A stretch of DNA of 64,000 nucleotides from Chitinophaga tropicalis (GCF_009758205.1 NZ_WRXN01000011.1:124001-188000), one strand, 5' to 3'. Positions 1 to 9,782 are shown, numbered from the stretch's first letter. The notes: generated from the sequence alone by a model not told the origin. Translations and numbers: made by a program.

Positions 1-600
1 CAATCCTACAATCTTAATCTTGCCTTGTTCCAGGTAGTGAACAAACGTATACAATTTGCCATATTCCCGGAGGCCGTTTATCAGAAAGGATTACTTTCTA
101 CTCCTTTTCACCGTGTTTATTTTAATGATGGACATACCCTGAGAGTAGAAAATCTTCCCCGTGAACGATGGAAGTTTCCACTTGGTCTGCAGTTCAATAT
201 GTTTGTAGGAAATAATGTTATACTCCGGTCCTATTACCGCTTTTACCACGACAATTTTGGCATTAACGGACATACTTTCCAGCTGGAAACACCTGTGAAG
301 ATCAATCCCCAGCTAACTGTTTCTCCCCTTCTGCGATTTTATACACAAACGGCTGCAAAGTATTTCCGGCCATATAAAGAACATGATGTCAATGCTGCGT
401 TTTATACGTCAGATTATGACCTCAGTGCTTTTAACAGTTATAAAGCAGGGATCAGTGTCCGCTATGCTTTGTTCCAGCCCGTGCTCAGGCATTATTCTTT
501 CCGGGAGGCAGGATTACGGTATTCCTATTATAAGCGCTCTGACCATCTCGCCGCCCACATGTTGACACTGGCACTGGAATTCAGGCATACCAGGCAATAG
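1..600 (+). CDS. DUF3570-family protein, 3' part
   Basis: The reading frame is open from the first base of the window to a TAG at 598-600, so this is the last 199 residues of a gene that begins to the left. A TTG at 25 is in frame but nothing suggests it is the true start. The sequence is rich in aromatic residues and has alternating short polar/hydrophobic stretches, as in outer-membrane beta-strands. It ends in a tract with YSYYKRSD and LALEFRH that resembles the C-terminus of DUF3570 proteins of Bacteroidota. Those proteins usually sit next to a small lipoprotein like the one that follows at 641. Function is unknown; an outer-membrane or periplasmic beta-barrel role is inferred. Confidence 0.7.
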   Translation, partial: QSYNLNLALFQVVNKRIQFAIFPEAVYQKGLLSTPFHRVYFNDGHTLRVENLPRERWKFPLGLQFNMFVGNNVILRSYYRFYHDNFGINGHTFQLETPVKINPQLTVSPLLRFYTQTAAKYFRPYKEHDVNAAFYTSDYDLSAFNSYKAGISVRYALFQPVLRHYSFREAGLRYSYYKRSDHLAAHMLTLALEFRHTRQ

Positions 601-640
601 GTATTGGCATAAAGTATGATGTATCCATTGTAAAAACGGT

Positions 641-802
641 ATGAGAAACTTACAACTGGCCCTGTTGGGCTTTGCCATCATCTTTTTAAGCAGCTGCGAA
701 ATAGTAGGAGGAATTTTTAAAGCTGGCGTATGGACCGGCATTATCGGCGTAGCACTTGTTGTAATACTGATCATCTGGTTAATATCAAGAGGCCGGAAAT
801 AA
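641..802 (+). CDS. Small lipoprotein with one transmembrane helix
   Basis: The ATG at 641 opens a 53-residue protein. Its N-terminus is a lipoprotein-type signal with Cys near residue 19 (FLSSCE). A glycine-rich EIVGGIFKAG segment follows, then a hydrophobic helix (about residues 31-48) and a basic RGRK tail. Proteins of this size and pattern are common in Bacteroidota and are often misannotated as phosphatidate cytidylyltransferase. They are far too short for that enzyme. It starts 40 bp after the DUF3570 gene on the same strand, so the two may be cotranscribed. It ends 2 bp before the convergent GIY-YIG gene. No function can be assigned. Confidence 0.65.
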   Translation: MRNLQLALLGFAIIFLSSCEIVGGIFKAGVWTGIIGVALVVILIIWLISRGRK

Positions 803-804
803 GA

Positions 805-1092
805 CTATCCGGGGAAACAGTTGCCGATATAACCTTTTTCATAGTATTCCTTTTTTATACTCCCCCATATCCAGGCACGTCCTTTCCCGGATTTAAGGAA
901 CCATTCCAGTTTCATAGCTTCCGCCCTGGTTTCAAAGGTTTCGAGATAGATCACTTCCCAGGGACGGTACAATAATGTACCCTGCTGGCGCCCGTTTACG
1001 TTATGAAAATAAAATCTCTTCAGCAAATTGGTGGTATGGCCTGTGTAGATCTTCTCATGACTACGGGAAAAAAGGACATAGACAATATACAT
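805..1092 (-). CDS. GIY-YIG nuclease superfamily protein (UPF0213-like)
   Basis: The 95-residue protein begins with YIVYVL followed by IYTG, the degenerate GIY-YIG core. It then has an Arg-containing helix (NLLKRFYFHN), and a conserved Glu falls in the ETRAEAMKLE segment. This single-domain size matches the UPF0213/YhbQ-like group, which is thought to act in DNA repair or processing, but the biochemical role is unclear. The ATG at 1092 sits directly before the core motif, leaving little room for another start. It lies downstream of a strong hairpin on the same strand, so it is probably transcribed separately from the mannan locus. Confidence 0.85.
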   Translation of the reverse strand: MYIVYVLFSRSHEKIYTGHTTNLLKRFYFHNVNGRQQGTLLYRPWEVIYLETFETRAEAMKLEWFLKSGKGRAWIWGSIKKEYYEKGYIGNCFPG

Positions 1093-1114
1093 AAGTAACG
1101 ATATTCCGGAAATT

Positions 1115-1145
1115 GAAAAGGTTACCTGGTTGAGGTAACCTTTTC
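1115..1145 (-). terminator. Intrinsic terminator ending the mannan utilisation operon
   Basis: A perfect 12-bp inverted repeat (gaaaaggttacc / ggtaaccttttc) is separated by a 7-nt loop, with A/T-rich arm ends on both sides. It lies 37 bp beyond the stop of the GH76 gene at 1182, so it most likely ends the minus-strand PUL transcript. Confidence 0.75.
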
Positions 1146-1181
1146 AGATATGATATCTATTTCATAGTATAACGAAGATAC

Positions 1182-2243
1182 TTATTTTATCCTCGCCAAC
1201 CGGGCATAAATTTCCATCATACCGGCCTGTCCCAGCAGGTCTTTGTCTGCACGGCGTCCTACCAGGTTGTTGGCGTCGCGCTCTTTTTCCCATACAAGAT
1301 CGGCATCCTGCTGCATTGCGTTGATATACTTTCTGTTACCATCTATTTTGTACAGGGCTTCATACCCTCTCAGCAATACAGCATTGAACCAGTAAGAAGC
1401 CGGGAAACGGCCATTCCTGAAAAAATGGGTCAGGCTGGCAGCAGCCAGCCGCTGGGCTTCCTCCAGGTAATGCTTATCATGGGTGATCGTGTAGAGTTTT
1501 ACATTGGATTCCAGCATAGTACCGGTATTGTATGTATAAAGAGCAGAATCCACCTTATTGCCCTGCATAGGTTTAATTGCATCCCAATACAGGCCGGAAG
1601 GTGCCTGTAACATCCTGTTGGTCCACCGGTACAGTAAAAGCGCCGTATCAAGATAGGCCTTCTTCCTGGTCGCCTCATACATTTGTATGGCTACCAGTAT
1701 ACCCGGACCATTGGAACAGGTGTTCTTGGTTGTTTTATCCCCCTCCTTCCAGTACAGCCCGCCACCGCTCACCTCATCAAAACCGGTCATCATGAAAGCA
1801 TATATCTCTTTGGCCCTGGTCAGGAAGACAGCCTGCTTTGTACGCGTATATGCATCAAAGTAAGCGATAGCTATCCATTGATTATCATCATAAAACCGGT
1901 CCCCTCCCTTTTCCCTGACTACATAAGAATCATATCCGGGTGCAGGAGGCTTAGTGTCATAATATTCATTGATAGCATTGATCACCGGCTGCATATAGGA
2001 GCGGCCTTTCTGTACAGACTCCAGTTCATTGGTAGCCTGTACCAACCCGCACATCCCCCATAAATAGGTATGTGGGTTCTCATTTTTTTTCCTGTTACTG
2101 GTTTCAAGGTACAACCTGGTTTCCGGGTTGTAAAGATGGGTATTTACCGCCCTGAGCAATGTTTCCGCCCGCTCAGCATTTGACGGCAATTGAGCATGCG
2201 CACTGGTAAATGTTACCAGCAGAAAGAGAGACCTGAGTATCAT
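1182..2243 (-). CDS. Secreted GH76 family glycosidase, predicted endo-alpha-1,6-mannanase
   Basis: The 353-residue protein has a Sec signal peptide (about residues 1-17, ending AHA-Q) and then an (alpha/alpha)6-type sequence. The paired catalytic aspartates of GH76 are visible as YDDNQW at residues 119-120. Further family-like tracts are SGGGLYWKEG and YTYNTGTMLE. GH76 enzymes cleave alpha-1,6-mannoside bonds, for example in the backbone of fungal alpha-mannan. It has no lipobox, so it is probably periplasmic, while the paralogue just upstream is a lipoprotein. It is the last gene of the SusC/D operon and is followed by a hairpin terminator at 1115-1145. Confidence 0.9.
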   Translation of the reverse strand: MILRSLFLLVTFTSAHAQLPSNAERAETLLRAVNTHLYNPETRLYLETSNRKKNENPHTYLWGMCGLVQATNELESVQKGRSYMQPVINAINEYYDTKPPAPGYDSYVVREKGGDRFYDDNQWIAIAYFDAYTRTKQAVFLTRAKEIYAFMMTGFDEVSGGGLYWKEGDKTTKNTCSNGPGILVAIQMYEATRKKAYLDTALLLYRWTNRMLQAPSGLYWDAIKPMQGNKVDSALYTYNTGTMLESNVKLYTITHDKHYLEEAQRLAAASLTHFFRNGRFPASYWFNAVLLRGYEALYKIDGNRKYINAMQQDADLVWEKERDANNLVGRRADKDLLGQAGMMEIYARLARIK

Positions 2244-2306
2244 AGTGGATTATTTTATACATGCCATAAACCTTTGATGGCTTATGGCATGTTTATATTG
2301 ACTAAA

Positions 2307-3455
2307 CTAATCTATTAGTTCCAGTCTTTTCAATTTTGCAGCTGCTTCTATAAGCATGGCTCCGCTAAGTTGTATGGAGAGGTCCGTACTGGTACCGACC
2401 TTTGTCCAGCTGCTGCTGAAAATGATCTGTGGGCGGGAAGTTCCCTGCAGCCACATGGTCTGTGCGTTCAGCTCAAGAGAGTTGATATACTTTGCAGCAT
2501 CAGTACTGCTCAGATTACCATCTGTAATAAGCAGCATCAGGTAACGTACCAGGATGCCTTTAAACAGGCCTCCGTCTCCTCCCCCTTCATCTTTAAAGAT
2601 GTTGCCGCTGGTAAAGTCTCCGCCAAGAGAATTATTAGCAGCTTTCACAGCGTCAGACAGGTATACCTGTTGTCCCGTGATCTTGTACAATTCCACACCT
2701 GCTCCTATAAAAACACCCTGGTTGTAAGTGAACTTCCAGTCTTTATTGGTGCCGGTATCATCCAGTCCATCCCATACCAGGCCGGAAACAGGGTCTACAA
2801 GGTAATTCTTCTGCCACTGATAGATCTTCTTTGCCCATTCAAGATCTTCCGCATTCCTGTTCAGCTGGTACATACGTGCCGCAATAATGGCCGCAGGCGC
2901 ATTGGCAGGTGTGTTCTTATTACGGCGGTCCTTGTTCCAGTAAATACCGCCTCCCCAGGTATCGTCCCAGCCACCTTTAATATCACTCCAGATCAGTTCC
3001 GCAGTGGCTTTGTATTTATCGTCACTGGTTGCTTCATAAGCTCTCAGGCAGGCCAGTACCATCCACTCCATATCATCGTAATAATGGTTGATATATGTAT
3101 TCCCGTTTTTTGCCTTCATGCCTTCCAGCAGATCATCCATACGGGTTTTGACGGCAGCAGCTCCCGTACGCAGGTAAGCGTCCGTCAGTACATCCAGCGC
3201 ATGAGCATTACGCCAGTAGTGAAAATCCTGCTTACCGGTGTTGTTCTCGTTAAAATACTTTCCTCCCTGGTTATAAAAACCGCTTATCAGCGATGAATAA
3301 GATGAATCGGCAATGGCTGGCCAGTTGTAAGTATATGTTGTTTTTCCTGCACCAGGGCCAGGTCCGTCATCCACCGGTTCTTTCAGACAGGCAGAGAAGG
3401 AAGTGGTCAAAGCGGCTGCTATAGAGAATAATAAAAAAGTTCTGCGCATAATCAT
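2307..3455 (-). CDS. GH76 family lipoprotein, predicted surface endo-alpha-1,6-mannanase
   Basis: From the chosen ATG at 3455 the protein has 382 residues, with a lipoprotein signal and Cys at residue 23 (SFSAC). An acidic, glycine-rich linker follows (DDGPGPGAG), as in surface-exposed Bacteroidota lipoproteins. The catalytic DD pair of GH76 is at residues 127-128 (YYDDMEW). Longer starts up to 3494 would overlap the preceding SusE gene and put extra residues before a good signal peptide, so they are less likely; 3449 is also possible. It probably cuts alpha-mannan at the cell surface and passes fragments to SusC/SusD and the periplasmic paralogue. Confidence 0.9.
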   Translation of the reverse strand: MIMRRTFLLFSIAAALTTSFSACLKEPVDDGPGPGAGKTTYTYNWPAIADSSYSSLISGFYNQGGKYFNENNTGKQDFHYWRNAHALDVLTDAYLRTGAAAVKTRMDDLLEGMKAKNGNTYINHYYDDMEWMVLACLRAYEATSDDKYKATAELIWSDIKGGWDDTWGGGIYWNKDRRNKNTPANAPAAIIAARMYQLNRNAEDLEWAKKIYQWQKNYLVDPVSGLVWDGLDDTGTNKDWKFTYNQGVFIGAGVELYKITGQQVYLSDAVKAANNSLGGDFTSGNIFKDEGGGDGGLFKGILVRYLMLLITDGNLSSTDAAKYINSLELNAQTMWLQGTSRPQIIFSSSWTKVGTSTDLSIQLSGAMLIEAAAKLKRLELID

Positions 3456-3483
3456 TTGATTGATGGTTCTGAATAGGTGTGAA

Positions 3484-4626
3484 CTAACGCACAATCACTT
3501 CATGTGTATAGTTCTTGTCCGGAGAGAAATACACTTTCACATCACAGGCTTTGTTATCTACATCTGCACTGAACTTATAGCAATAGTTATACTGATCATT
3601 GTTGATTACAGGTTTCAGTTCCCAGAAAGATAAAGGTGTAGTAGCTGTAGGGCGATTATTATCTGCATTGGAGCTGCCAAACCATTCAGTACCTGGAGTA
3701 CCATCTGCTCCTGCAACATCTACACGGAATTTATAACGTTCATCACGTCCCCATGATTCCTGGTGAAAAGAGATCACCTGGTTCTGGAACTGCCAGGTGC
3801 TGTTACCCGCGTAAGCCAGGTTGTAGATCACTTTGTTCTCAGGAGCAAACCAAAGCCCTATATTGGTGATCTCAGTCACCGTTGCTACCACGTTATTAAA
3901 ATCAAGACGCAGGCGATATACTTTGGTGCTGCCGGACTGGGTGCTTTCCCCTCCTTCTTTCAATACAGAACCATCTATAGAATAAGCAGTGGGTGTACCG
4001 GCGTTCCTGTCTGTGAACCGGTAGGTACCGGCCTTCAGGGAAGTATATATTTCAAATACGCCGGCAGTGGTAGATTTCATCTTAATTGCCTTAGACAGGT
4101 CAGTACCACTTTCTGTAGCTTCCCCCGTCAGGTAAACATCCACCGGTATCTCTGCAAAACCATTAGGGCGTTCTACTTCTATAGTCCTTGATTCCTCAGC
4201 GCGCAGTATATTATACCCTTTGGATGCGTTGACAGTCCATTTCAGCTTGCCGGTAGCCAACGCAGCAATGCCCGCTTTACCTGCAATACTGTTCAGGTCC
4301 TTGTGAGAGAGGGTCAGTTTATTCTGAACACCGCCCCCATCTGAAGCTATGGTAGCCAGTGGGTTGGAAAAATCGCCATCGGCTTTATCGAACACCACTT
4401 CGTACAGCACCAGGGAACCATCTTCTGCACGGGCCTGGTCCCACTCAAAACTTACAGAAGCACTGGTAGCCGGCTGTAATTTGATGTACTTATCATCTAC
4501 CGGAGCGGTGAGCCGGCTTACTGCTTTCAGGTTGGTGTTCAGCTCATTGTCTTTTTTACAACCGGCGAACAGAAGCCCAGAAATTACCGGTAATGCGAAG
4601 AGTATATTGGCAAAGTATGTTTTCAT
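3484..4626 (-). CDS. SusE/SusF-type outer-membrane glycan-binding lipoprotein
   Basis: The 380-residue protein has a lipobox with Cys23 (LLFAGCKK). An N-terminal SusE-like Ig-fold domain follows, with the characteristic TAP...SVSFEWDQA pattern at about residues 40-60. The rest resembles tandem starch-binding-like modules, with many aromatics (LWFAPENKVIYNLAYAG, SFWELKP). In known Sus loci SusE/F proteins bind glycan at the cell surface and have no enzymatic activity. Its position directly after SusD and before the GH76 lipoprotein supports a binding role for alpha-mannan fragments. The exact ligand is inferred only from the neighbouring GH76 enzymes. Confidence 0.8.
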   Translation of the reverse strand: MKTYFANILFALPVISGLLFAGCKKDNELNTNLKAVSRLTAPVDDKYIKLQPATSASVSFEWDQARAEDGSLVLYEVVFDKADGDFSNPLATIASDGGGVQNKLTLSHKDLNSIAGKAGIAALATGKLKWTVNASKGYNILRAEESRTIEVERPNGFAEIPVDVYLTGEATESGTDLSKAIKMKSTTAGVFEIYTSLKAGTYRFTDRNAGTPTAYSIDGSVLKEGGESTQSGSTKVYRLRLDFNNVVATVTEITNIGLWFAPENKVIYNLAYAGNSTWQFQNQVISFHQESWGRDERYKFRVDVAGADGTPGTEWFGSSNADNNRPTATTPLSFWELKPVINNDQYNYCYKFSADVDNKACDVKVYFSPDKNYTHEVIVR

Positions 4627-4659
4627 ATCTGTCAGTTTGTGGTATTAGTAGTGGAATTA

Positions 4660-6282
4660 TTACCAATCCTGGTTTTGTCCGAGGTTGGTGTTCTGGTCGC
4701 GCTCAAATGTAGGTACAGGCCACAGGTAGTGCTTGGGATTGGTGAACTGCCTGTTTTCTGCAATGATGTACCCGTTCGGATCTGTGTTGAAGCCTCCGGA
4801 AGTTACTTTAATACCTCTTACCGGTTTGTTCATCACCTGGTCTGCAATCTTCCAGCGGCGTATATCAAAAGCGCGGATGCCTTCAAAAGCCAGTTCTGCT
4901 CTTCTTTCCCGGCGTATAATGGTGCGCAGCGTTTCCTGGGAACTTCCAGGGAAACCCAGGGCTGCTTCATCCGTAAACTTAGCACGGGCACGCAGCGCAC
5001 GTATTGTCATATCCCATACCCCGGCGTCCAGCTGGGTCAGCTCATTCTTCGCTTCTGCATACATGAGCAGCACATCTGCATAACGCAGGGCTATGAGGTT
5101 CAGGCCTGAGTTATAGTTAGTGGCGGTACGGTCATAATATTTATAGAAATAGTAACCGGTAGGAGAAGCCCCCTGGTCCTCTACACTGTTGGTGGCGGGA
5201 ACAGAACCCGGTTTGGTGAGTATGGTCTGTACCTTACCTTCAAAGTCAGTGATAGTAGAGCCATCATGCAGGATAGTAGCTTCAAAACGGGGATCCCTGT
5301 TCTGGTAAGGGTTGTTCTCATCATAACCGGAACCTGGCTCTGAGATGCCTTTCCCGTTCAGCATGATGTAGTCGTCTACCAGGTCCTGGGTGGGTACCAG
5401 CGTACTTCTGAGCAGTGCTACCGTTTGCGGGAGGAAAGTACGTTGTGTGGAAAAGGTCCGGCCTCCGCCATACTGGAAATCGAGGATCACTTCATTGTTG
5501 TATTCATTGGCAACAGTGAAGATGTTACTATAGCTGCTTTGCAGACCATAGGAACCATTATCGCTTTTGTTTATCAGCAGTTCACAGTCGTCTATAGCTG
5601 CCTGCCATTCGCTTTTGAACATATGCACCCGGGCACTGAGCGCAATGGCAGCACCACGGGTAATGCGGCCCTTATCCTTTTCAGCATAGCCGTTAGCGGC
5701 GCCACTATAGTTGTTTACCGGCAGGTCTGCACGTATAGCGGTCAGCTCCTGCTGAATGAAGTTGAGGATGGAAACCTTATCCGTACGGCTTATGGTCTTG
5801 GCCTCATCTATAGTGATCAGGTTGGTATAGAAAGGTACGTCCCCATACCAGTTTACAAGCTGAAAATAAGAGTATGCACGGATGAAGCGGGCTTCTGCCA
5901 GGATACGGTGCTTGCGTACGGAATCTATTCCAGGAACCTTATCCGCATTCAACACTACAGTGTTGCACTTGCGGATACAGGTAAAACGATAGCCCCATTC
6001 TCCCTGTACCCGGTTGTTGGAAGGGTCATAGGCCCCACTGGATATTCTTGTTACCTGGTCAAAACCATCTCCGTTCACATAAGCATTATCGCTTAGGGCT
6101 TCATCTCCAAAGAAATAGCCATCGTTAGACATGTTCTCGTAACAACTGGTAAGAGCGGCCTGCAGGTCCTCTTCGTTGCGCCAGTAGGCGCCTTCATTAT
6201 AATCGCGCGTGATGGGTTGGTCCAGCTTACGGCAGGAAAACAGCGTGGCAGCGCAAAGTATTGATACTAATAATTTCTTCAT
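4660..6282 (-). CDS. susD: SusD/RagB family nutrient-binding outer-membrane lipoprotein
   Basis: The protein has 540 residues from the ATG at 6282 and starts MKKLLVS with a lipobox Cys at residue 17 (LFSCRKLD). The SusD N-terminal domain is recognisable (AYWRNEEDLQAALTSCYE, then EARFIRAYSYFQLV). The C-terminal RagB/SusD part contains LRYADVLLMYAEAKNE and RRERRAELAFEG, both family hallmarks. SusD forms a lid on the SusC porin and captures oligosaccharides. It begins 23 bp after SusC ends and is clearly cotranscribed. An upstream in-frame ATG at 6303 is less likely because it would precede the signal peptide by seven residues. Confidence 0.95.
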   Translation of the reverse strand: MKKLLVSILCAATLFSCRKLDQPITRDYNEGAYWRNEEDLQAALTSCYENMSNDGYFFGDEALSDNAYVNGDGFDQVTRISSGAYDPSNNRVQGEWGYRFTCIRKCNTVVLNADKVPGIDSVRKHRILAEARFIRAYSYFQLVNWYGDVPFYTNLITIDEAKTISRTDKVSILNFIQQELTAIRADLPVNNYSGAANGYAEKDKGRITRGAAIALSARVHMFKSEWQAAIDDCELLINKSDNGSYGLQSSYSNIFTVANEYNNEVILDFQYGGGRTFSTQRTFLPQTVALLRSTLVPTQDLVDDYIMLNGKGISEPGSGYDENNPYQNRDPRFEATILHDGSTITDFEGKVQTILTKPGSVPATNSVEDQGASPTGYYFYKYYDRTATNYNSGLNLIALRYADVLLMYAEAKNELTQLDAGVWDMTIRALRARAKFTDEAALGFPGSSQETLRTIIRRERRAELAFEGIRAFDIRRWKIADQVMNKPVRGIKVTSGGFNTDPNGYIIAENRQFTNPKHYLWPVPTFERDQNTNLGQNQDW

Positions 6283-6305
6283 ACAATGAACTTTAATAAC
6301 CATTA

Positions 6306-9300
6306 TCAGAATTTCAGGTCCAGGCCAAATGAGAAAGTGGCCGCATTCGGATAGTTACGTCCTGCAATAGCGTTGTAATTGGAGAAGCTCAGCTTATCAT
6401 CATACTGAGTAAACTCCGGATCAACGCCTACTTCCCTGAAACGTCCGGGCGTTAAAGTGAGCAGGTTCTGGCTGGTGAAGTAGATACGTGCACCCTGTAT
6501 CTTCAGCATGTCTGTAACCCGTTTAGGCAATGAATAACCTATCTGCAGGTTTTTCAGGCGCAGGTATTTGGTATCATACATCCAGTAGTCTGAATAGGCG
6601 AAGTTATTGGCGTTGGCGCTGCCAATGGTAAGACGTGGATAGCTGGCATCCGGGTTGGTGGGCGTCCAGCGGTCCAGGTGCTGCTCCATTGCATGATCTT
6701 CATTGTTGTGGAATGCTTCTACAATATCCCCGCGAAGGAATTGTGATCTTTTTCCAACTCCCTGCCAGAACATGGAGAAATCAAAGTTCCTCCAGGTGGC
6801 AGCATAAGAGAAACCGAAGGTATAGCGGGGGAAAGGATTACCGAAAACGTAGCGGTCGTCAGCATCTATCACGCCATCACCATTACGGTCAATATATTTG
6901 ATATCTCCCGGTACTACCTGCTGGTTATAAGCAAAAGGTACCTTAGGCGCATTCTTGATATCGTCCAGGTTCTGGTAAAGACCGTTAGACTTGTAACCAT
7001 AGTACGACGCTATAGGAAACCCTTCCTTCACTATGAATGTGAAGTCAGCGCCCTGTATTGACGGCTGACCAAATTTCACCACTTTGTTCAGGTTGTCTGA
7101 GAGATTACCGGAAATGGTATGGCTCACTTCACCTGTTTTAGCATGATAGGAAACAGAAAGTTCCCATCCCTGGTTCTGTACCTTACCTACGTTCTGCAGA
7201 GAGGAACCTATACCAGCTGTACCAGGCACTACCTGGTAAAGGTAAATACCGGATGTGTTCTTGTTGAAGTAATCAAACGACGCAGTGATCTTGCTATTAA
7301 AAAGATCTACATCAATACCATAGTTGCTCATGGTAGATATTTCCCACTCCAGGGTTTCATTGTAAGCAGAGAAATTGGCTCCCGTATTAGGTGCATTATT
7401 AAAAGGATATTTGGAAGGGTCCAGCGTCACCCTTGCCAGGTAGTTATACCCTCCGATGTTGGAGTTACCCACCTGTCCCCATGAATAGCGCAGTTTCACA
7501 TTACCGTATTTATCCCTGAAGTCCTGCAGGAAGGCTTCGTCTGTAACACGCCATCCTAATGAAAAAGCCGGGAAGAACTGCCAGCGGTGACCAGGGGCCA
7601 GTTTGGAAGAGCCATCATAACGCCAGGTAAATTCTGCCAGGTACTTATCATTGTATGCGTAGTTCACCCTGCCAAAGAGGGAGTTCAGTGCATAAAGGTT
7701 AGGATTGGTAATATCATTATAGGTGCCGATGTTGGCATAATCGAAGCTACCGTCAGGCTTTGGAATATAGCCACCACCAATGGCCCAGTCTCCATCCAGG
7801 TTGGTCGTGTTATACCTGCTGGCACGGATAGCGTTATATTCTGTTATGGCATCACTGCGCGCTCCGACCTGTGCTTTCACATAATGCTTTCCGAAAGTAT
7901 TCTCATATTCTGCCGTACCGTATACATTTGTGGTTACATCTTTATATTCAGTGATGGACTGCTGATTGTAAACCGGCGGATTGGCAGTGGTATAATAAGG
8001 TGCGTAAGTGTATTTGTTTACCCGGGTTTTCTCATTGGTGATGAAGTAATTGCCGGAAGCGTTAAAATTCAGTTTAAAGTGATTTACCGGGGTGATGGTA
8101 ATATCCAGTCCCCCCAGCAGGTTATCCACTTCTTTCATATTATATCCACCGTATTCCAGCTGGGCAAATACGTTATTGCTGTTCAACGCCGGTACCACAT
8201 AGTTACCCAGGGAATCCTTAATAGCATAGATGCGTGGTGTACGTACCGCGTCCCTTATCAGGAAACCAATGTCTGGCGCCTGTTTGCGGGTATAGGCCTT
8301 CGAATAGGCCAGGTTGGCATTTACCTTTACATACTTGCTCACATCTACAGAAAGATTAGCGCGGGTATTGTAACGCTTGTAGTAGAAATCCTGGTTTACA
8401 TAAGAGTTTTCCAGCATGTTGCCCTGGTTCACATAACCGAGGGAAACGAGATAGCTGCTGCTTTTACCACCCCCTGTCAGGCTCAGGCTATGGTTTTGCT
8501 GAGGAGTGATACGGCGTATCATCTCTCTCAGGTAAGCCGGCTCAGAACCGCGCTGATGCCAGTAGCTGATCTCTTCCGGTGTGAATTGCGGTGTTTTACC
8601 GGAGTTCACCAGCGCTTCATTCTTCAGGGTCATGTATTCCCATCCTTCCACATTACGGGGTAATGTGGTTGGCATTTGCCAGCCATACATGCCATTATAT
8701 TGTACAGAGGGCTTTTCATCTTTACTGCCTCTTTTCGTAGTGATATAGATCACACCATTGGCAGCCTGCGAGCCATAGATAGCGGAGGAAGCTGCATCTT
8801 TCAGTACGGAGATGGTTTCCACATCATATGGGTTCAGGTTCTGTAAACCGTCGCGGCCAGCCTGTACGCCATCAATGATAATAAGCGGAGCATTGCCGGT
8901 AAGACTGCCCACACCACGGATGTTGAGGGTCATGGCTGATCCCGGTTCTGCAGTGTTCTGTTGCAGAATCAGGTTAGGCGCTGTTCCCTGCAATGCCTGG
9001 AACATGTTGGTAACAGGCCTGCTCTGAATATCTTTCGTGGAGATGGTATTGATGGCGGCTGTTACCTGTGTCTTTTTCTGTGTGCCGTAAGCTGTAACCA
9101 CTACCTCTCCCAGGTCCTTAGAGTCGGCAGTAAGCATTACGGTAATATTATTACGGCCGGCGATCCCTACCTCCGACGGAATGAAGCCAACGGAAGAGCA
9201 GGCCAAGGTACCATTGGCTTGCCCAGCCGGGATCTTTAACGTAAAAAAACCGTTATCATTTGTAGAGGTCCCTATGTTGGTGCCCTGCAAACGGACGTTT

Positions 9301-9782
9301 ACACCAGGTATACCTTCTCCTTTATTATCTACAACACGGCCATTGATAGTGATATCTTCCTGTTGCCTGGCCAGGTTATTTTTCAGGATGATCTTATTAC
9401 TGATCATCTCAAAACGTATATTCAATGGAGATAGCATCTGGTCCAGCACTTCCGTCAGTTGTTTATCCTTAACGGAGAGGGATATTTTCTGTGCAGAACG
9501 GATCTCATCATTTGAATATACAAACACATAAGTTGTTTGCTGTTCGATCTTTTCCAGCACCTGGGCAAGGTTTTCATCATTGACCTGCAGGCTGATACGG
9601 TTTTCAAGAGGCTTATCGTTTTCTTTTACCTGTTGTCCATCGCTGTAGTGGTTTGCACCGGCGGCAAATGCCACCTGTGCTTTCAGGTCAAACATGCTTA
9701 ATAAGGTCATGCAGACAAAAAGCGGCAGGAACAACGGGCGGAAAGAACCATAAGATAGCATGGGTAGCATTCTTTCTTTCAT
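6306..9782 (-). CDS. susC: SusC/RagA TonB-dependent outer-membrane transporter with STN domain
   Basis: This is a 1158-residue protein. After the signal sequence comes a secretin/TonB short N-terminal (STN) domain (about residues 62-135). A carboxypeptidase-regulatory-like beta-sandwich follows (ITINGRVVDNKGEGIPGVNV, about 143-230), then the plug (LGEVVVTAYGTQKK onward) and the beta-barrel ending in FSFGLDLKF, with the terminal Phe typical of outer-membrane proteins. The STN domain is the part that contacts a FecR-type anti-sigma factor, and a FecR and ECF sigma gene lie immediately upstream. The transporter therefore probably both imports glycan and signals its presence. Confidence 0.95.
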   Translation of the reverse strand: MKERMLPMLSYGSFRPLFLPLFVCMTLLSMFDLKAQVAFAAGANHYSDGQQVKENDKPLENRISLQVNDENLAQVLEKIEQQTTYVFVYSNDEIRSAQKISLSVKDKQLTEVLDQMLSPLNIRFEMISNKIILKNNLARQQEDITINGRVVDNKGEGIPGVNVRLQGTNIGTSTNDNGFFTLKIPAGQANGTLACSSVGFIPSEVGIAGRNNITVMLTADSKDLGEVVVTAYGTQKKTQVTAAINTISTKDIQSRPVTNMFQALQGTAPNLILQQNTAEPGSAMTLNIRGVGSLTGNAPLIIIDGVQAGRDGLQNLNPYDVETISVLKDAASSAIYGSQAANGVIYITTKRGSKDEKPSVQYNGMYGWQMPTTLPRNVEGWEYMTLKNEALVNSGKTPQFTPEEISYWHQRGSEPAYLREMIRRITPQQNHSLSLTGGGKSSSYLVSLGYVNQGNMLENSYVNQDFYYKRYNTRANLSVDVSKYVKVNANLAYSKAYTRKQAPDIGFLIRDAVRTPRIYAIKDSLGNYVVPALNSNNVFAQLEYGGYNMKEVDNLLGGLDITITPVNHFKLNFNASGNYFITNEKTRVNKYTYAPYYTTANPPVYNQQSITEYKDVTTNVYGTAEYENTFGKHYVKAQVGARSDAITEYNAIRASRYNTTNLDGDWAIGGGYIPKPDGSFDYANIGTYNDITNPNLYALNSLFGRVNYAYNDKYLAEFTWRYDGSSKLAPGHRWQFFPAFSLGWRVTDEAFLQDFRDKYGNVKLRYSWGQVGNSNIGGYNYLARVTLDPSKYPFNNAPNTGANFSAYNETLEWEISTMSNYGIDVDLFNSKITASFDYFNKNTSGIYLYQVVPGTAGIGSSLQNVGKVQNQGWELSVSYHAKTGEVSHTISGNLSDNLNKVVKFGQPSIQGADFTFIVKEGFPIASYYGYKSNGLYQNLDDIKNAPKVPFAYNQQVVPGDIKYIDRNGDGVIDADDRYVFGNPFPRYTFGFSYAATWRNFDFSMFWQGVGKRSQFLRGDIVEAFHNNEDHAMEQHLDRWTPTNPDASYPRLTIGSANANNFAYSDYWMYDTKYLRLKNLQIGYSLPKRVTDMLKIQGARIYFTSQNLLTLTPGRFREVGVDPEFTQYDDKLSFSNYNAIAGRNYPNAATFSFGLDLKF

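Noticed and set aside
641..802. Phosphatidate cytidylyltransferase (a common database name for such small proteins)
   Set aside because: 53 residues with one membrane helix cannot hold that enzyme's catalytic domain.
805..1092. Homing endonuclease
   Set aside because: The protein is a stand-alone GIY-YIG domain of the UPF0213 type, with no intron or intein around it.
2370..3296. Long open frame antisense to the GH76 lipoprotein gene
   Set aside because: It lies entirely inside a well-supported gene on the other strand, has no recognisable domain and arises from codon bias.
7587..8663. 358-codon open frame antisense to the SusC gene
   Set aside because: The opposite strand encodes unmistakable TonB-dependent transporter sequence. 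The antisense product has no family features.
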